Assembly (NCBI RefSeq): GCF_032854445.1
Contig: NC_088297.1
Location: 23,509,127 to 23,573,126 of the forward strand
Direction: 5' to 3'
Length of the DNA: 64,000 nt
DNA from: Liolophura sinensis
Taxonomy: Eukaryota > Mollusca > Polyplacophora > Chitonida > Chitonidae
The notes under the pieces were generated by a model. The model saw nothing but the letters and a program-made list of their open reading frames with translations, did no database searches and was not told the DNA's origin. This document shows positions 11,765-23,800 of this stretch, piece after piece. How positions within the stretch are numbered: position 1 is the stretch's first letter; every line of letters begins with the position of its first letter. A program made the position numbers and the translations under genes.

Positions 11765-14700
11765 AGAAAGCCACAAATGAAATGAATACCCAGGAGGACT
11801 GGGCAGTGATAATGGAGGTGTGTGACAAGGTCACAAGGTCATCATCAGGGTAAGCTTATCTCCACACTCATCATGTAGGATGTACTGCACTTTATATGAT
11901 AATATGTACCCTAATTCCTCTACCTTTTTGGCACATGAAAGCGCAGCTTTCAGTGCAATTCATGCACATTTTTAATTTGCTTTTGGAGACAAAACTACAT
12001 TGGTTGGATTGGCCAGTGTCAGGGTGTCATAAAAAGTATAATTTTGTCAGTCAACTCAGAATTACGTCTTCAGAATATCCGTGAATAAACACCTTGCAAA
12101 TATGTGAAAAGGTTGAAGAATTACAGTATATGAAAGAATACCATTGAGAACTGATTCTCTGGTTCCTTCAAGATTTAATATGATAATGTTTACACAAGCC
12201 GTTTGTGTTTCAGTGCAGTGTCTCTTGTTGTTGTACATGTATTTTTGGTTTCTGTAAGATTTCTACATATGGATACCCCACAAATTAGTTTTACCGTGAG
12301 TATGAAAAGCAGTCCAGGTTATCTTGTCATTTTTTGTCATTTAACCTTTATCTTAAAATGCAAAAGTTTTCAATTTGGAGAGAACAACTGACAGCAGTTC
12401 ACTGAAATAGGCTTGAAATGCTGTAGGTAACTGTCACCTTATGTTTGGTACCTTGTATTATGAAATAAATGTCACAGGTTTGCCCTGGATTATTGTAAGT
12501 GGAGAAATGAAAGATGTCATGTGATGTTCTAACTTTTCAAATGTGAAATGAGGAAGTGGAGAGATTGTATGTTAAAAGTTGCATTTAATATAGACAAATG
12601 TTGAACAGAGAGAGAATTTGTTGCAGTTCCAAAGACTGTCTGAGATCCATAGTGAAGAGAATGAACCATCGTGTCCCTCACGTCTCCATGCAGGCTCTGA
12701 CGGTAAGGCGCCCCTCCATGTAAGACCAGCTCCCTGTCAGGCAAATGCCCGAGGGTGTAATTGTCATCCAATCCTTCTGAAGTTCGATCTGTAGTTCAAC
12801 TCCAGCTCATCCTGGCTTCCTTGGCAGTCTGCTAGTCACCTGTGGATGATTGTGGGCTTCCGTAATGAAATAGTCTTGAGTACAGTGTAAAGAACCAATC
12901 AAATAAATCAATAAATTAATATATAAATCACAATGCAGGGCTTAAATGAAGGCTCTTAACAATCCGTGTATTACCATATTCTGATGCATTCTTTTCTGGT
13001 AAGCTTAGTTAGAAAAAGTTACATGTACTTTTATTCATCAAACAGCAATCTGCCACAATTTATCAGCACAGGCCTTCCTACTTCACCACTGACAACATAC
13101 AAAATCATGTACATATACTCTGCGGATGTCATTGAATTTCGTTGTGTCAACATTCTTGCCATTTTGCCTGTAAAACAAAGCTTTATTTCTTGTGTTAAGA
13201 GTAGATGCAAAGTACATTTGAATACATGTACTGTAGCCCATGGTGTTCCCACTTCCCTTCACTGCTTATCTGTCTTGCTCAGCTGAATGTTCGTTGGAAC
13301 AAAATGCTTCCTGTGTTAGCTGACATGTGGCAGTTGTTGTGACAAGGGATTTGAATGAATGATTGATTATGGCTTAACGCCACATCGGCAATATCTCAGC
13401 CATATCATGGTGAGGCAAGGGATTTGAATGAGTGATTGATTATGGCTTAACGCCACATCAGCAATATCTCAGTCATATCGTGGCGAGACAAGGGATTTGA
13501 ATGAATGATTGATTATGGCTTAACGCCACATTGGCAATATCTCAGCCATATTGTGGCGAGACAAGGGATTTGAATGAGTGATTGATTATGGCTTAACGCC
13601 ACATCGGCAGTATCTCAGCCATATCGTGGTGAGACAAGGGATTTGAATGAATGAGTGATTGATTATGGCTTAACGCCACATCGGCAATATCTCAGCCATA
13701 TCGTGGTGAGACAAGGGATTTGAATGAGTGATTGATTATGGCTTAACGCCACATTGGCAATATCTCAGCCATATCGTGGTGAGACAAGGGATTTGAATGA
13801 GTGATTGATTATGGCTTAACGCCACATTGGCAATATCTCAGGCATATCATGGTGAGACAAGGGATTTGAATGAGTGATTGATTATGGCTAAACGCCACGT
13901 CAGCAATATAAATCATATCGTGGTGAGACAAGGGATTTGAATGAGTGATTGATTGATTATGGCTTAACGCCACATCGGCAATATCTCAGCCATATTGTGG
14001 CGAGACAAGGGATTTGAATACTGAGATCTATTGAAGGCTACTCAATATTTATACCTTCTCTGAGACTAACTACATGTACATAAATGGTTTGTGTGTTCCA
14101 ATCAAACGTCGCTACCAGTGTGCATGTGTCCATGCATTTGTTTGTATTTGTATGCAATGTATTTTACTTGTATTTACTATGTGCAGTAATGCTTACAAAA
14201 AATGATAATAAACAACTGATAATGAATAACAACAGATGAAATAAAAAAAGCCCCTCAAAATCTTGATTCTTATAAGATTCATTTGAGAGTTTCCATTTAT
14301 CTTTTAATAATCACATAAATGCAGGGTATGAGGCTTTATTTAATAGTTTTTTGTTTTGGTTCCAGCTGTTGGATGCCTGTGTGAAGAATTGTGGCAGGAA
14401 CTTCCACCTGGAGATTTGTTCTCGTGACTTCGTCGGGGAGTGCAGGAGTTTGATAGGACAGAAGGTCATTTTTTTTCTCTTTTTTTGTTATCAAGGACTA
14501 CATGACATCAAGAACATACAGAGGAAAATCCCTATTGACATGGAGTTATTTTATGTGCTGACTTGCTGTCTATTAGTAAAAGAGCACAAACTGTGGTTGT
14601 TTGCAATAAATAAGTAAATGAATATCATGAAAGGCAAAAGGGTCTCATATTTCCCCCAAAGTCATATTCATGGTGTTCAAAGAAATTAAAAAATGGTGTG

Positions 14701-16477
14701 TTTTTATATATTTGCAACTGTATATAATTTCAGCATCTTATTTATTTACCCTTACTTTTTCTATAAATCAGGCACACCCAAGGGTTGCACAGAAGTTGAA
14801 ATTGCTGACAAAAAAGTGGGCAGAGATGTCAGAATTTAAAGATGACCCTGCACTCAAGTGAGTACCTGTGTCATGTCGGTTGTTTGTGTTCTTTCATGAG
14901 TCAAAATTGTTCAGTCAAACTGTGTACAAATTTAACATTGTAACCAGATTTGCTGGAGGCACAGCATATTGGTGAATGTGGGCGTTAGCAATTTTCAGTA
15001 TAGTGTTACTGTGTAACTGGGCAGAGGACAGTGGATGTTCTTTGTCTGTGAATACGTTTGCATCAGGACAGTCTGACTGCACAGTATTGCGAACTTGACA
15101 GGAAACGAGAAAATTCAAATCAGCCGTGTTTAATTTATTTTCTGTATTTTGTTTTCAGTTTGATCCCTTCGTTTTACAAAAGCCTCAAGGATGATGGTCA
15201 AGACTTTGCTGACTTAGATAGCACAACGGTAAGGTTCACTTGACACACCAGAACTAAGGCCATTTACATGATCAGTCACCAGTTTGTATCACAATAAGAT
15301 GATAAACTCTACTTATGGATGAACAGCTTCTGAATTTTATCTAGATGACATTTTGATGTGATCATACTTTTCACACTTTTTTTCAAGTCAGTAGTTTGCG
15401 AAAACCAAAGTTATTATACTGTAATTCTTCAAACTTTTCACATGTTTGCAATGTATTTATTCAGGCATAATCTGAAGGCATTATTTTGTGTTGACTTGTA
15501 AAATAATACTTTTTGTTAAGGCCAGAAACTGGTCAATCCAACCACTGCAGTTTTGTCTCCAAAATCAACTTAAAAATGTTCATAAATTGCACTGAAAGTT
15601 ATCCTTTAATATTCCAAAAGGTTTAGGAATTAGGGTGAAGGAAGTTTCGGCTCTAGGCCATGTTTCTCATTTTTTCTGATTGTGTGAGTTCTTCAGATCT
15701 TAGAAAGGTGATTTGAAGTTCAGTTTGTTTGGCAGGTAGGATGTCCTACTTAAAAATGTAATTTTTAACACAAAGGACAATACTTTCTGACTTTCTGTTT
15801 GCTACTAAAAATCTGGGTCAGATTTTGTTTAGGTCATTTATGATACCCTATTTCCTCAACCTTTATGCATAAGAAAGAACAACTTCCAGTGCTGTTTTTG
15901 CACATTTTTAATTTGCTTTTGGAGACAAAACAACATTGGTTGGGTTGGCCTATTTCAGCCCTTCACAAAAATTTTACCAGTCTGCACAGAATAATGCATT
16001 CAGAATATGCTGGAATAAACACTGAGCAAAATATGCAAAATGGTTGAAGAATTACAGTATGCACCAGAATATTGAAGAAATTCAGAAATTATTAATAAAT
16101 AAGTCAAGTAGGCATGTTGTGTAGATTTTGATCAACGTTCAGCCTGCCCCTAAAAAAGGCATTATTGTGTAAATTTCAGGGTAAGAAGTATTTTTTTCCA
16201 TTTCACGCTGAATTTTGTGGAATTGTGCATTTTTGCATGAAGGTAAAAAATGAGTCTGTCTTGTATATAGTGGATGTATAAAAAAAGCCTATTGAACATT
16301 TTACCATTTTTTTCCTTGAAATTTAACAGTGTTTCTCTCTTTAAAAAATTGAACAATTCTCGGTTACATTTCTTTATGCTTTATATTGTGTTTATTTTTC
16401 ACAGCCAAAGACAGTTCAGGTCAGCACAGACCCTAATGTTGTTCAAAGTCAGCAAGAAGAAGATGATATTGCCAAAG
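11765..16477 (+). CDS. STAM: STAM, VHS-domain exons (partial gene)
   Basis: STAM pairs with HRS in ESCRT-0, which captures ubiquitinated cargo on early endosomes. Six exons with GT/AG borders and compatible phases were found: 11765-11849, 12627-12702, 14366-14464, 14772-14857, 15159-15228 and 16405-16477. Together they encode [20 protein letters not shown].., then [62 protein letters not shown], an [16 protein letters not shown] helix, and finally a linker ending QQEEDDIAK. That last piece matches the start of the UIM in STAM. [22 protein letters not shown] is diagnostic for STAM rather than TOM1, GGA or HRS. The N-terminal coding exon, the rest of the UIM, the SH3 domain and the coiled coil are not seen before the next gene at 20861. 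Either later exons lie outside the window (with FAXC-A in an intron) or this is a truncated copy. Confidence 0.9.
11905..12130 (-). mobile_element. MITE family C, copy 1
   Basis: About 225 bp, inverted relative to the copies at 15415 and 17262. The ends are CCTAATTCCTCTACCTTTTT and GTGAAAAGGTTGAAGAATTA, an inverted pair. The centre has the conserved TTTTTAATTTGCTTTTGGAG and GACAAAACTACATTGGTTGG. It has no coding capacity. It lies in the STAM intron after exon 2. Confidence 0.8.
12755..12920 (+). repeat. SINE (family 2)
   Basis: Plus-strand copy with TTCAACTCCAGCTCATCCTG, CTTGAGTACAGTGTAAAGAA and an AATCAAATAAATCAATAAAT tail, about 50 bp downstream of STAM exon 12627-12702. Confidence 0.7.
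13340..14020. repeat. 72-76-bp tandem array of a SINE-like fragment
   Basis: About nine units of TGATTGATTATGGCTTAACG followed by CCACATCGGCAATATCTCAG, CCATATCGTGGTGAGACAAG and GGATTTGAATGAG. The core resembles the 3' portion of molluscan SINEs (TTTACGCC..AGCAATATTTCAG). It lies in the STAM intron between 12702 and 14366. Units differ by only a few bases, so the expansion is fairly recent. Confidence 0.9.
15415..15645 (+). mobile_element. MITE family C, copy 2
   Basis: Begins TGTAATTCTTCAAACTTTTC and ends AAAAGGTTTAGGAATTAGGG. Its interior is the reverse complement of the copies at 11905 and 15838. It sits in the STAM intron between 15228 and 16405, in opposite orientation to copy 3 about 190 bp away, so the two could pair as a hairpin in the pre-mRNA. 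Confidence 0.8.
15838..16062 (-). mobile_element. MITE family C, copy 3
   Basis: Starts ATACCCTATTTCCTCAACCT and ends GGTTGAAGAATTACAGTATG. It shares the TTTTTAATTTGCTTTTGGAG core with copy 1. Same STAM intron as copy 2, opposite orientation. Confidence 0.8.
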
Positions 16478-17261
16478 GTAACTATGTCACACAGCTATTA
16501 AATAACTGCATGCAACATGCATTTCTAAAAGTGAGTGACAGTAACATTGTAACACTGTAACTGTAAGCTCAAGTCACAACTATACTTACGACTTAAGACA
16601 CAGGTCTGCGATTGAAAAATCAGAGGTAATTGTCGTAAATCTTTTTTGATCATACGATTGTAATTGGTGGAGATCTTAGCAAATCTTGATGAATCTGAAG
16701 ATATCACCATGGATCGCAAGGCACTCAGAGAGGTCACAGGCACAAAATCCAGGTGCGATCAGCTATAATCTACATAGTTCTGACCAACCTGTCAGGTCTT
16801 GTTGTATGAGCTATGTACGGGCTTTACAAACGATCTTCACAAACGGTCTTCATGAATGGTATGCCTATTTTTGTCACAGTGCCTATGATTTCATACAACC
16901 ATGTGACTACCATGGGTTTATAGGAGACTTGTTGTCGATAGGTCAGAAAAGGTGTGACAGCAAACATTTGTTAGGTTTCAGTCAGGGTATCATAAAGTTT
17001 ATCAAAAAATGTTGATGAATCGCTCAGGTTGTAGGTCGTCTTAGTTCTTTTGTGACTGGAGCTTTATTAGGGCCACCAGCTTTTGTGAATACAGGTGTAT
17101 TTCTGTTTCACCAGCTCCCCTACAGTTATCAACAGGATGTCCTTAAACTGACAGGTGTTATAGGACATACTTTTAGAAGATTGAAACTCCTGAAAAGTTG
17201 ATAATATTAACATATCGACAGTGAGCAGTTTTTGCTTGTTTTAGATCTTGAATACATCATA

Positions 17262-17480
17262 CAGTAATTCTTCAACCTTTTGGCATGTTTGCAAGGTAGT
17301 TATTCAAGCTTATGCTGAGGGCATTATTCTGTGTTAGCTGATAAAATTATACTTTTTCTTAAGCCCTGAAACTGGCCAAACCAATGTAGTTTTGTTTCCA
17401 AAATCATAATAAAAATGTGAATTAAGCACACTGAAAATTGCTCTTTTATATGTGAAAAGGTTGAGGAATTAGGGTGATTT
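17262..17480 (+). mobile_element. MITE family C, copy 4
   Basis: Starts CAGTAATTCTTCAACCTTTT and ends AAAAGGTTGAGGAATTAGGG. Same orientation as copy 2. Lies downstream of the last STAM exon found. Confidence 0.8.
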
Positions 17481-18479
17481 CCCTCTGGTCCTGTCTGCCT
17501 GCCCGCCCCCTTTACGTAAGCCTCATTACCTGTGATAGTCACTGAAAACAACTTGTTGGAAACCAACGAAAACGAGGAAACTGTCTTTTTCTCTCCCCTG
17601 AACAGCTGGGGTAACCTATACCGGTAAGGCGTAGTATTTGCCAACTGGAAGTTGATGAGCTCTCCCTGTTGTAACGGTATGTGTAGTCTAGATGTATCTA
17701 TGCTTAATGTAAACCTGTCAGACACGTCAAAGTGCGGGCTAGTACTGCACACCTTCCTGTACGTCCATATTACCAGCAAATGGCCGCTTTTAGCCGCAGC
17801 CGTATAAGTGAAATATTTCTTGCGTACGTCTTAAAACACCTGTCAAATACATAAATAAATAACTACGTCCATATTTTCCGGGACAGTGTGATTCTTGATA
17901 CGTTCCTGAGACAATACAGTACAATACAAACTCAGGACAAGGTATACATAGATCTGGATAGATACCGGTAGAGGGCTATCGACGTGTAATATTTTGTTCA
18001 TTTCCATCGGGTCAACACCTAGAGCCAGTCTATAGGCCTATATATACAGTACTTGGTTTGTATTGGGAACAGCGACTTAAAAGTAGCCTTTGGCAGGTTA
18101 TCAGGTCTGCAGAGATATTGCTTGATTTGGCAACAGGTCCTCTTCCGCACGGTATACACGTGGATCAGTTGTAATTTTATGTGTACAGAGATAATTGTGT
18201 ATGAACTAGATTAGAGAACCAACAAGGTATATGTACATGTTGGTGGGCGCAAGGAATTTTAAATGAACGATTTAATGCGGGAGTAATAGAATAGACTGAC
18301 TCAAGAAATATGAAGATTAGCCCATGTGAAGTGTCGGTAAAATCGGGAGATAATAAAGTATGGTATATATGTAGGGATAAACTGAGTGGCTGGGTGAGTC
18401 GCGAGAAATGAATGGGGATGGGTTATAGAACTGAGTAAATGATAAATGTTTCAGGGAAATTTGTGTATGTATCATTTAG
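17481..18479. other. Unassigned stretch with a SINE tail
   Basis: At 17745-17870 there is a degraded family-2 SINE 3' end (CCGTATAAGTGAAATATTTC then AAATACATAAATAAATAA). The rest shows no exon. In particular, no STAM UIM or SH3 exon could be found here. Confidence 0.45.
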
Positions 18480-20560
18480 ATTGATGATGACGAGAATTGG
18501 GGAGGATATACAGGTGGATGGACAAGAGAAGTGGGGATAATATATAGGTGGAGGGACAAGAGAAATGGGGTGCATATATAGGTGGATGGGCAAGAGAATT
18601 GGGGAGGATATGTAGGTGGATGGACAACAGAAATGGGGAGATTATATAGGTGGATGGTGAAGAGAAGTGGGAGGATATGTAGGTGGATGGACAAGAGGAG
18701 TGGGGAGGATATACAGATGGATAGTCAAGGGAATTGGAGAGGATACACATGTGGATGGTGAAGAGAAGTGGAGAGGATATATAGGTGGATGAACAAGACA
18801 AGTGGGAGGATATATTGGTGGATGGTGAAGACAAGTGGGGAGAATATATAGGTGGATGGATAAGAGAAATGGGGTGTATATATAGGTGGATGGACAAGAG
18901 AAATGGGAACGATATACAGGTGGATGGGCAAGAGGATTGGGGAGGATATACAGGTGGATGGACAAGAGGATTGGGGATAATATATAGGTGGATGAACAAG
19001 AGAAATGGGGTGCATATATAGGTGAATGGGCAAGAGAATTGGGGAGGATATACAGGTGGATGGACAAGAGAAATGGGAAGAATATACAGGTGGAAGGACA
19101 AGAGAATTGGGGAGGATACATAGGTGGATGGACAAGAGAAATGGGAACGATATACAGGTGAAGGGACAAGAGATTTGGGGATGATATACAGGTGGACGGA
19201 CAAGAGAACTGGGGAGGATATACAGGTGGATGGACAAGAGGAGTGGGGAGGATATATAGGTGGATGGTGAAGACAAGTGGGAAGGATATATAGGTGGAGG
19301 GACAAGGGAATTGGGGAGGATATATAGGTGGATGGACAAGATAAGAGGGGAGGATATATGGGTGGATGGACAAGGGAATTGGGGAGGATATATAGGCGGA
19401 TGGTGAAGAGAAGTGGGGATAATATATAGGTGGAGGGACAAGAGAAATGGGGTGCATATATAGGTGGATGGGCAAGAGAATTGGGGAGGATATATAGGTG
19501 GATGGACAACAGAAATGGGGAGATTATATAGGTGGATGGTGAAGAGAAGTGGGAGGATATGTAGGTGGATGGACAAGAGGAGTGGGGAGGATATACAGAT
19601 GGATAGTCAAGGGAATTGGAGAGGATACACATGTGGATGGTGAAGAGAAGTGGAGAGGATATATAGGTGGATGAACAAGACAAGTGGGAGGATATATTGG
19701 TGGATGGTGAAGACAAGTGGGGAGAATATATAGGTGGATGGATAAGAGAAATGGGGTGTATATATAGGTGGATGGACAAGAGGATTGGGGAGGATATACA
19801 GGTGGAAGGACAAGAGAATTGGGGAGGATATACAGGTGGAAGGACAAGAGAATTGGGGAGGATATACAGGTGGAAGGACAAGAGAATTGGAGAAAATATA
19901 CAGGTGGATGGACAAGAGAAATGGGAAGAATATACAGGTGGAAGGACAAGAGAATTGGAGAGGATATACAGGTGGATTGACAAGAGAAATGGGAAGAATA
20001 TACAGGTGGATGGACAAGAGAATTGGAGAGGATATACAGGTGGATGGACAAGAGAAATGGGAAGAATATACAGGTGGAAGGACAAGAGAATTGGGGAGGA
20101 TACATAGCTGGATGGACAAGAGAAATGGGAACGATATACAGGTGGATGGGCAAGAGGATTGGGGAGGATATACAGGTGGATGGACAAGAGGATTGGGGAT
20201 AATATATAGGTGGATGAACAAGAGAAATGGGGTGCATATATAGGTGGATGGGCAAGAGAATTGGGGAGGATATATAAGTGGATGGACAAGAGAAATGGGG
20301 TGCATATATAGGTGGATGGACAAGAAAATTATGGAGGATATATAGGTGGATGGACGAGAGAAATATGGAGGATATATAGGTGAATGGACAAGATAATTGG
20401 AGAGGATATATAGGTGGATGAACAAGAGAATTGGAGAGGATATATAGGTGGATGGACAAGAGAATTGGGGAGGATATATAGGTGGATGTTCAAGAGAATT
20501 GGGGAGGATATACAGGTGGATGGAGAAGACAAATGGGGAGGATATATAGGTGGATGGAGG
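18480..20560. repeat. 2.1-kb purine-rich minisatellite, 34-bp unit
   Basis: About 61 units of 34 bp, of the type GGTGGATGGACAAGAGAATT GGGGAGGATATACA. The plus strand is strongly G/A-rich. Because 34 is not a multiple of 3 and the unit lacks stops in all minus-strand frames, overlapping minus-strand frames of 280-605 codons stay open with a 34-aa period (SIHLYILPNSLVHPPIYPPQ-type). They are by-products of the repeat. Higher-order copies are visible: the block near 18590-18900 recurs 882 bp downstream, and the block ending at 19021 recurs 1222 bp downstream. Lies 300 bp upstream of the FAXC-A start. Confidence 0.95.
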
Positions 20561-20860
20561 CTGGAAAACAATAAGCACGCGCGTGAGATTTGCTATATTA
20601 TATTTTTTCTTCTGCATGTACAATCTTGGTATTTTTCGTGCGCTCTAATATGGTTTTCGGTCACCATTAACATCAAATTCTGAAAAGTCTTCAGAGTGCG
20701 ATGTGGCAACTGGACACAGGTTTGTGTATTGGCTGTTAGGTTTGGACCGACTAAATCAGTGAAGTCATTTCCCGGTTATAGATTTCTAGGTTATAGATCC
20801 TAACTGATGTCGAGAAGAGATATCTAATTATCGGTTCTATACAGAAGTGGACAGGGAATT
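20561..20860 (+). promoter_or_regulatory. Immediate upstream region of FAXC-A
   Basis: The 300 bp between the minisatellite and the FAXC-A start codon. No TATA box at a convincing distance. A TTATCGGTTCTATACAG ending at about 20843 could be a 3' splice site of a 5'UTR intron, so the true promoter may lie further upstream, beyond the array. Position-based call only. Confidence 0.25.
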
Positions 20861-23800
20861 ATGGAGCTCTTTGCTGTGGTCAGTGTAGCGTCCTTAATCC
20901 TGGGTATCGTCGCAATGTGGTTGACCTGTAAGAAGAGGTAAGTACCAACGTTAGTCAGCGCTAAGTTTACATCGTCTTTCTGCCATTACACCAGTTTCAG
21001 TTTTCAACGTTAAAAAGTTATTTCAGCACTCAGTTTTGGATTCAGTGATTTGTTGCTCTGAAAACGTGTCATCCAAACGTTCACCTTGAGGATTCTTGGT
21101 TCCTTGAGGGTACTTGGTTCCTTGAGGATACTTAGTTCCTTGATGATAGTTGGTTCTTTGAGGATACGGGGATCCTTGAAGATATTGGTTCCTTGAACGG
21201 AGCAATGTAATTTTGTACCAATATAACATTTTAAGACCTGTAATAATTCTCTTAATTGACTTAGTCTTGCGCAATGTAGTGGGCGGTATAGGAACTGTTG
21301 CACCTTTCCAGTTGCTGATAGCAGAGAGCAGAGCAGAGCAGCAGATTCTGTGGCCTGTCACTATGGAGTAACTTCATTAAGCACCGCAAAGGTCGCGACT
21401 CCTCTGCGGTTACACGTGAGGAAGTCTGCCAACGGATAGTCGTTGGTTTCAAACGGGCTCTCTCTGATTTCCTCCCATCATAATGCTGAACGCCATCATA
21501 TAAGAAAATCATTCTTCAGTACACTGAAAAAGACTTATCAAATAAATAAAGGAATACGTAAATCAGATGTCCTAACGTGTAAATGATATAGACCACCTTT
21601 AATAGTGTAAACCTGCAGTGGAAAACTTTGGGCAGTGAAGTTGCATGTTTTCTCCCGTCGGTTTAGTTGCGGCCTTATTTCAGCGGGGTTGTCAGGTAAA
21701 TTTGGCGAGTTGCGGGGGTTTCATCTAAAACCTGCTTTAAATATTGCTGATTATACCGTATATAGGCCCATCGTAAAATACCGATTATATCAAAGAAATG
21801 ATCTTTTCATCAGATCCGTTGTGGGTAATTACCCTAAGGACACGATTGTGTTACACCAGATAAGACGGGGACCTTACGCTCCCAGCATCTCACCTTTCTG
21901 TGTCAAGCTAGAGACTTACCTGAGGATGTCAAAGCTCAAGTACCAGGTGAGTATCTTCACAATACAGAATTTGTTCCTTCTGTGTCAAGCTAGAAACTTA
22001 CCTGAGGATTGTCAAACTCAAGCGCCAGGTGAGTATCTTCACAATACAGGATCTATTCATTCTGTGTTAAGATGGTAACTTACCTGAGGATTGTCAAACT
22101 CAAGCGCCAGGTGAGTATCTTCACAATACAGGATCTATTCCTTCTGTGTCAAGCTAGAGACTTACCTGTGGATGGCCAGACTCAAGCACCAGGTGTGTGT
22201 CTTCACAATACAGGATCTGTTCCTTCTGTGTCAAGATAAGACGGGGACCGTACGCTCCCAGCATCTCACCTTTCTGTGCCAAGCTAGAGACTTACCTGAG
22301 GAAGGCTAAGCTAAAGTACCAGGTGCGTATCTTCACAATATAGGATCTATTCCTTCTGTGTTAAGCAACAGACTTACCTGAGGATGGTCAAACTCCAGCA
22401 CCAGGTGAGTGTCTTCACAAAATAGGATCTGTTCCTTCTGTGTTAAGCTAGAAACTTACTTGAGGATGTTAAAAGCTCAAGAAACAGGTGAGTATCTTCG
22501 CATTATAGGATCTATTCTTTCCGTGCCAATGTCTCTTATGGTGGACAGGAATTCATGGCAAATATACTGAACAAGAAAAGAAACTTCATATTTGGAGAAA
22601 TGAATTATATTGAAAATGGGTATAGTACAAGGTAGTCTTTTGTGAGAACGCGACTCCGACCTTTTGCGAGGTCACGTGTCCACAGTTTCACGTGGTTGAA
22701 CACACAGATTTGTGCAGAATTTGCTGATTTAAAAAAAAAACACGCGAACAATTCTTGAGAGATAAACATTTCTCATGCCACGCCTTACAAATGTTGAACG
22801 TGAACGTGCTGTTGGCATGCTCCAGGTTGACCAGTCTATTGTAGCTTTTGCACGTGCCGTGAGATGCAGTAAATGGACAATTCGCGACCTAAGAACACAT
22901 GTGCATCAAACGGGTTCGACATCTGATCGTCCAATGTCAGGACGGCCACGTGTGACGACACATGCCGATGACAATCACATTCGGTCTCGTTATTTGCGTA
23001 AACGTCAACGAGTAACGCACTGTTTAGTGGTCGCGTAACTGTCTAGACCGTGCAAAACTGCTTGCACGCTGTAGATCTTCCTGTCCAACGTTCAACATTC
23101 TGACACAGGTGAACCGTATTGAACGTCGACGCTAGGTACAATTTCGCCTGAAACCATGGACAATGGAACAGGGCTGTGTTTTAGGGACGAGTCACGTTTT
23201 ACGCTGCGATTTGCGGACGGAACAGTGCGAGCATGGCGCCGATACGATGAACAAGTCCGATGCTGCGCACAGGAAGTTGATCGATTTTGTGGCGGTAGCG
23301 TAATGATTTGTTGAACTTTCTACGGTAACTTCATGTCTAATTCCAACGTAACAATGCGACACCATAAACAGCTGTTTTGGCCAGAAATTTCCAGTAAAAT
23401 GCGGGTATTGACGTTGTTGAGTGGCCATCAGCATCACCTGACCTCAATCCCATAGAACAGGTATGATCTTGGAAGAAGTCTTCGTGCCCTGAGACGTCAA
23501 CCTAAGAATGTTCAAGAGCTGGGTGTCATGTTGGTGCATCAGTGGCGCAGGTTGCCTAATGCTGTGTTCACCGGTGTTAGGCAGTCAATGAAGCAACATT
23601 GCTTTGCTCTTGTCTTATATATTTGTTGTAATTGGAAACATGAAGCAACACATCTGAAGTTACATCTGTTCAGTATAAACCTAAAGTATCTGTGTCCTTT
23701 TCCACACTACTTGTAGAACCTTACACTCCGCGATCATAATACGACTGAAATGCTGCATAGCTGCATGTAATGGTCAAAATCCGATGCGGTCAGTCATATT

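Noticed and set aside
18472-20623. Long minus-strand frames (up to 605 codons) of Ser/Pro/Ile-rich repeats
   Set aside because: All three frames read the same 34-aa super-repeat because the 34-bp unit lacks stops; no start context, signal peptide or unique flanks. Minisatellite by-product.
21635-22078. 147-codon frame through FAXC-A exon 2
   Set aside because: The genuine part is exon 2 (21814-21946); the rest is intron and the exon-derived repeats read through the splice donor.
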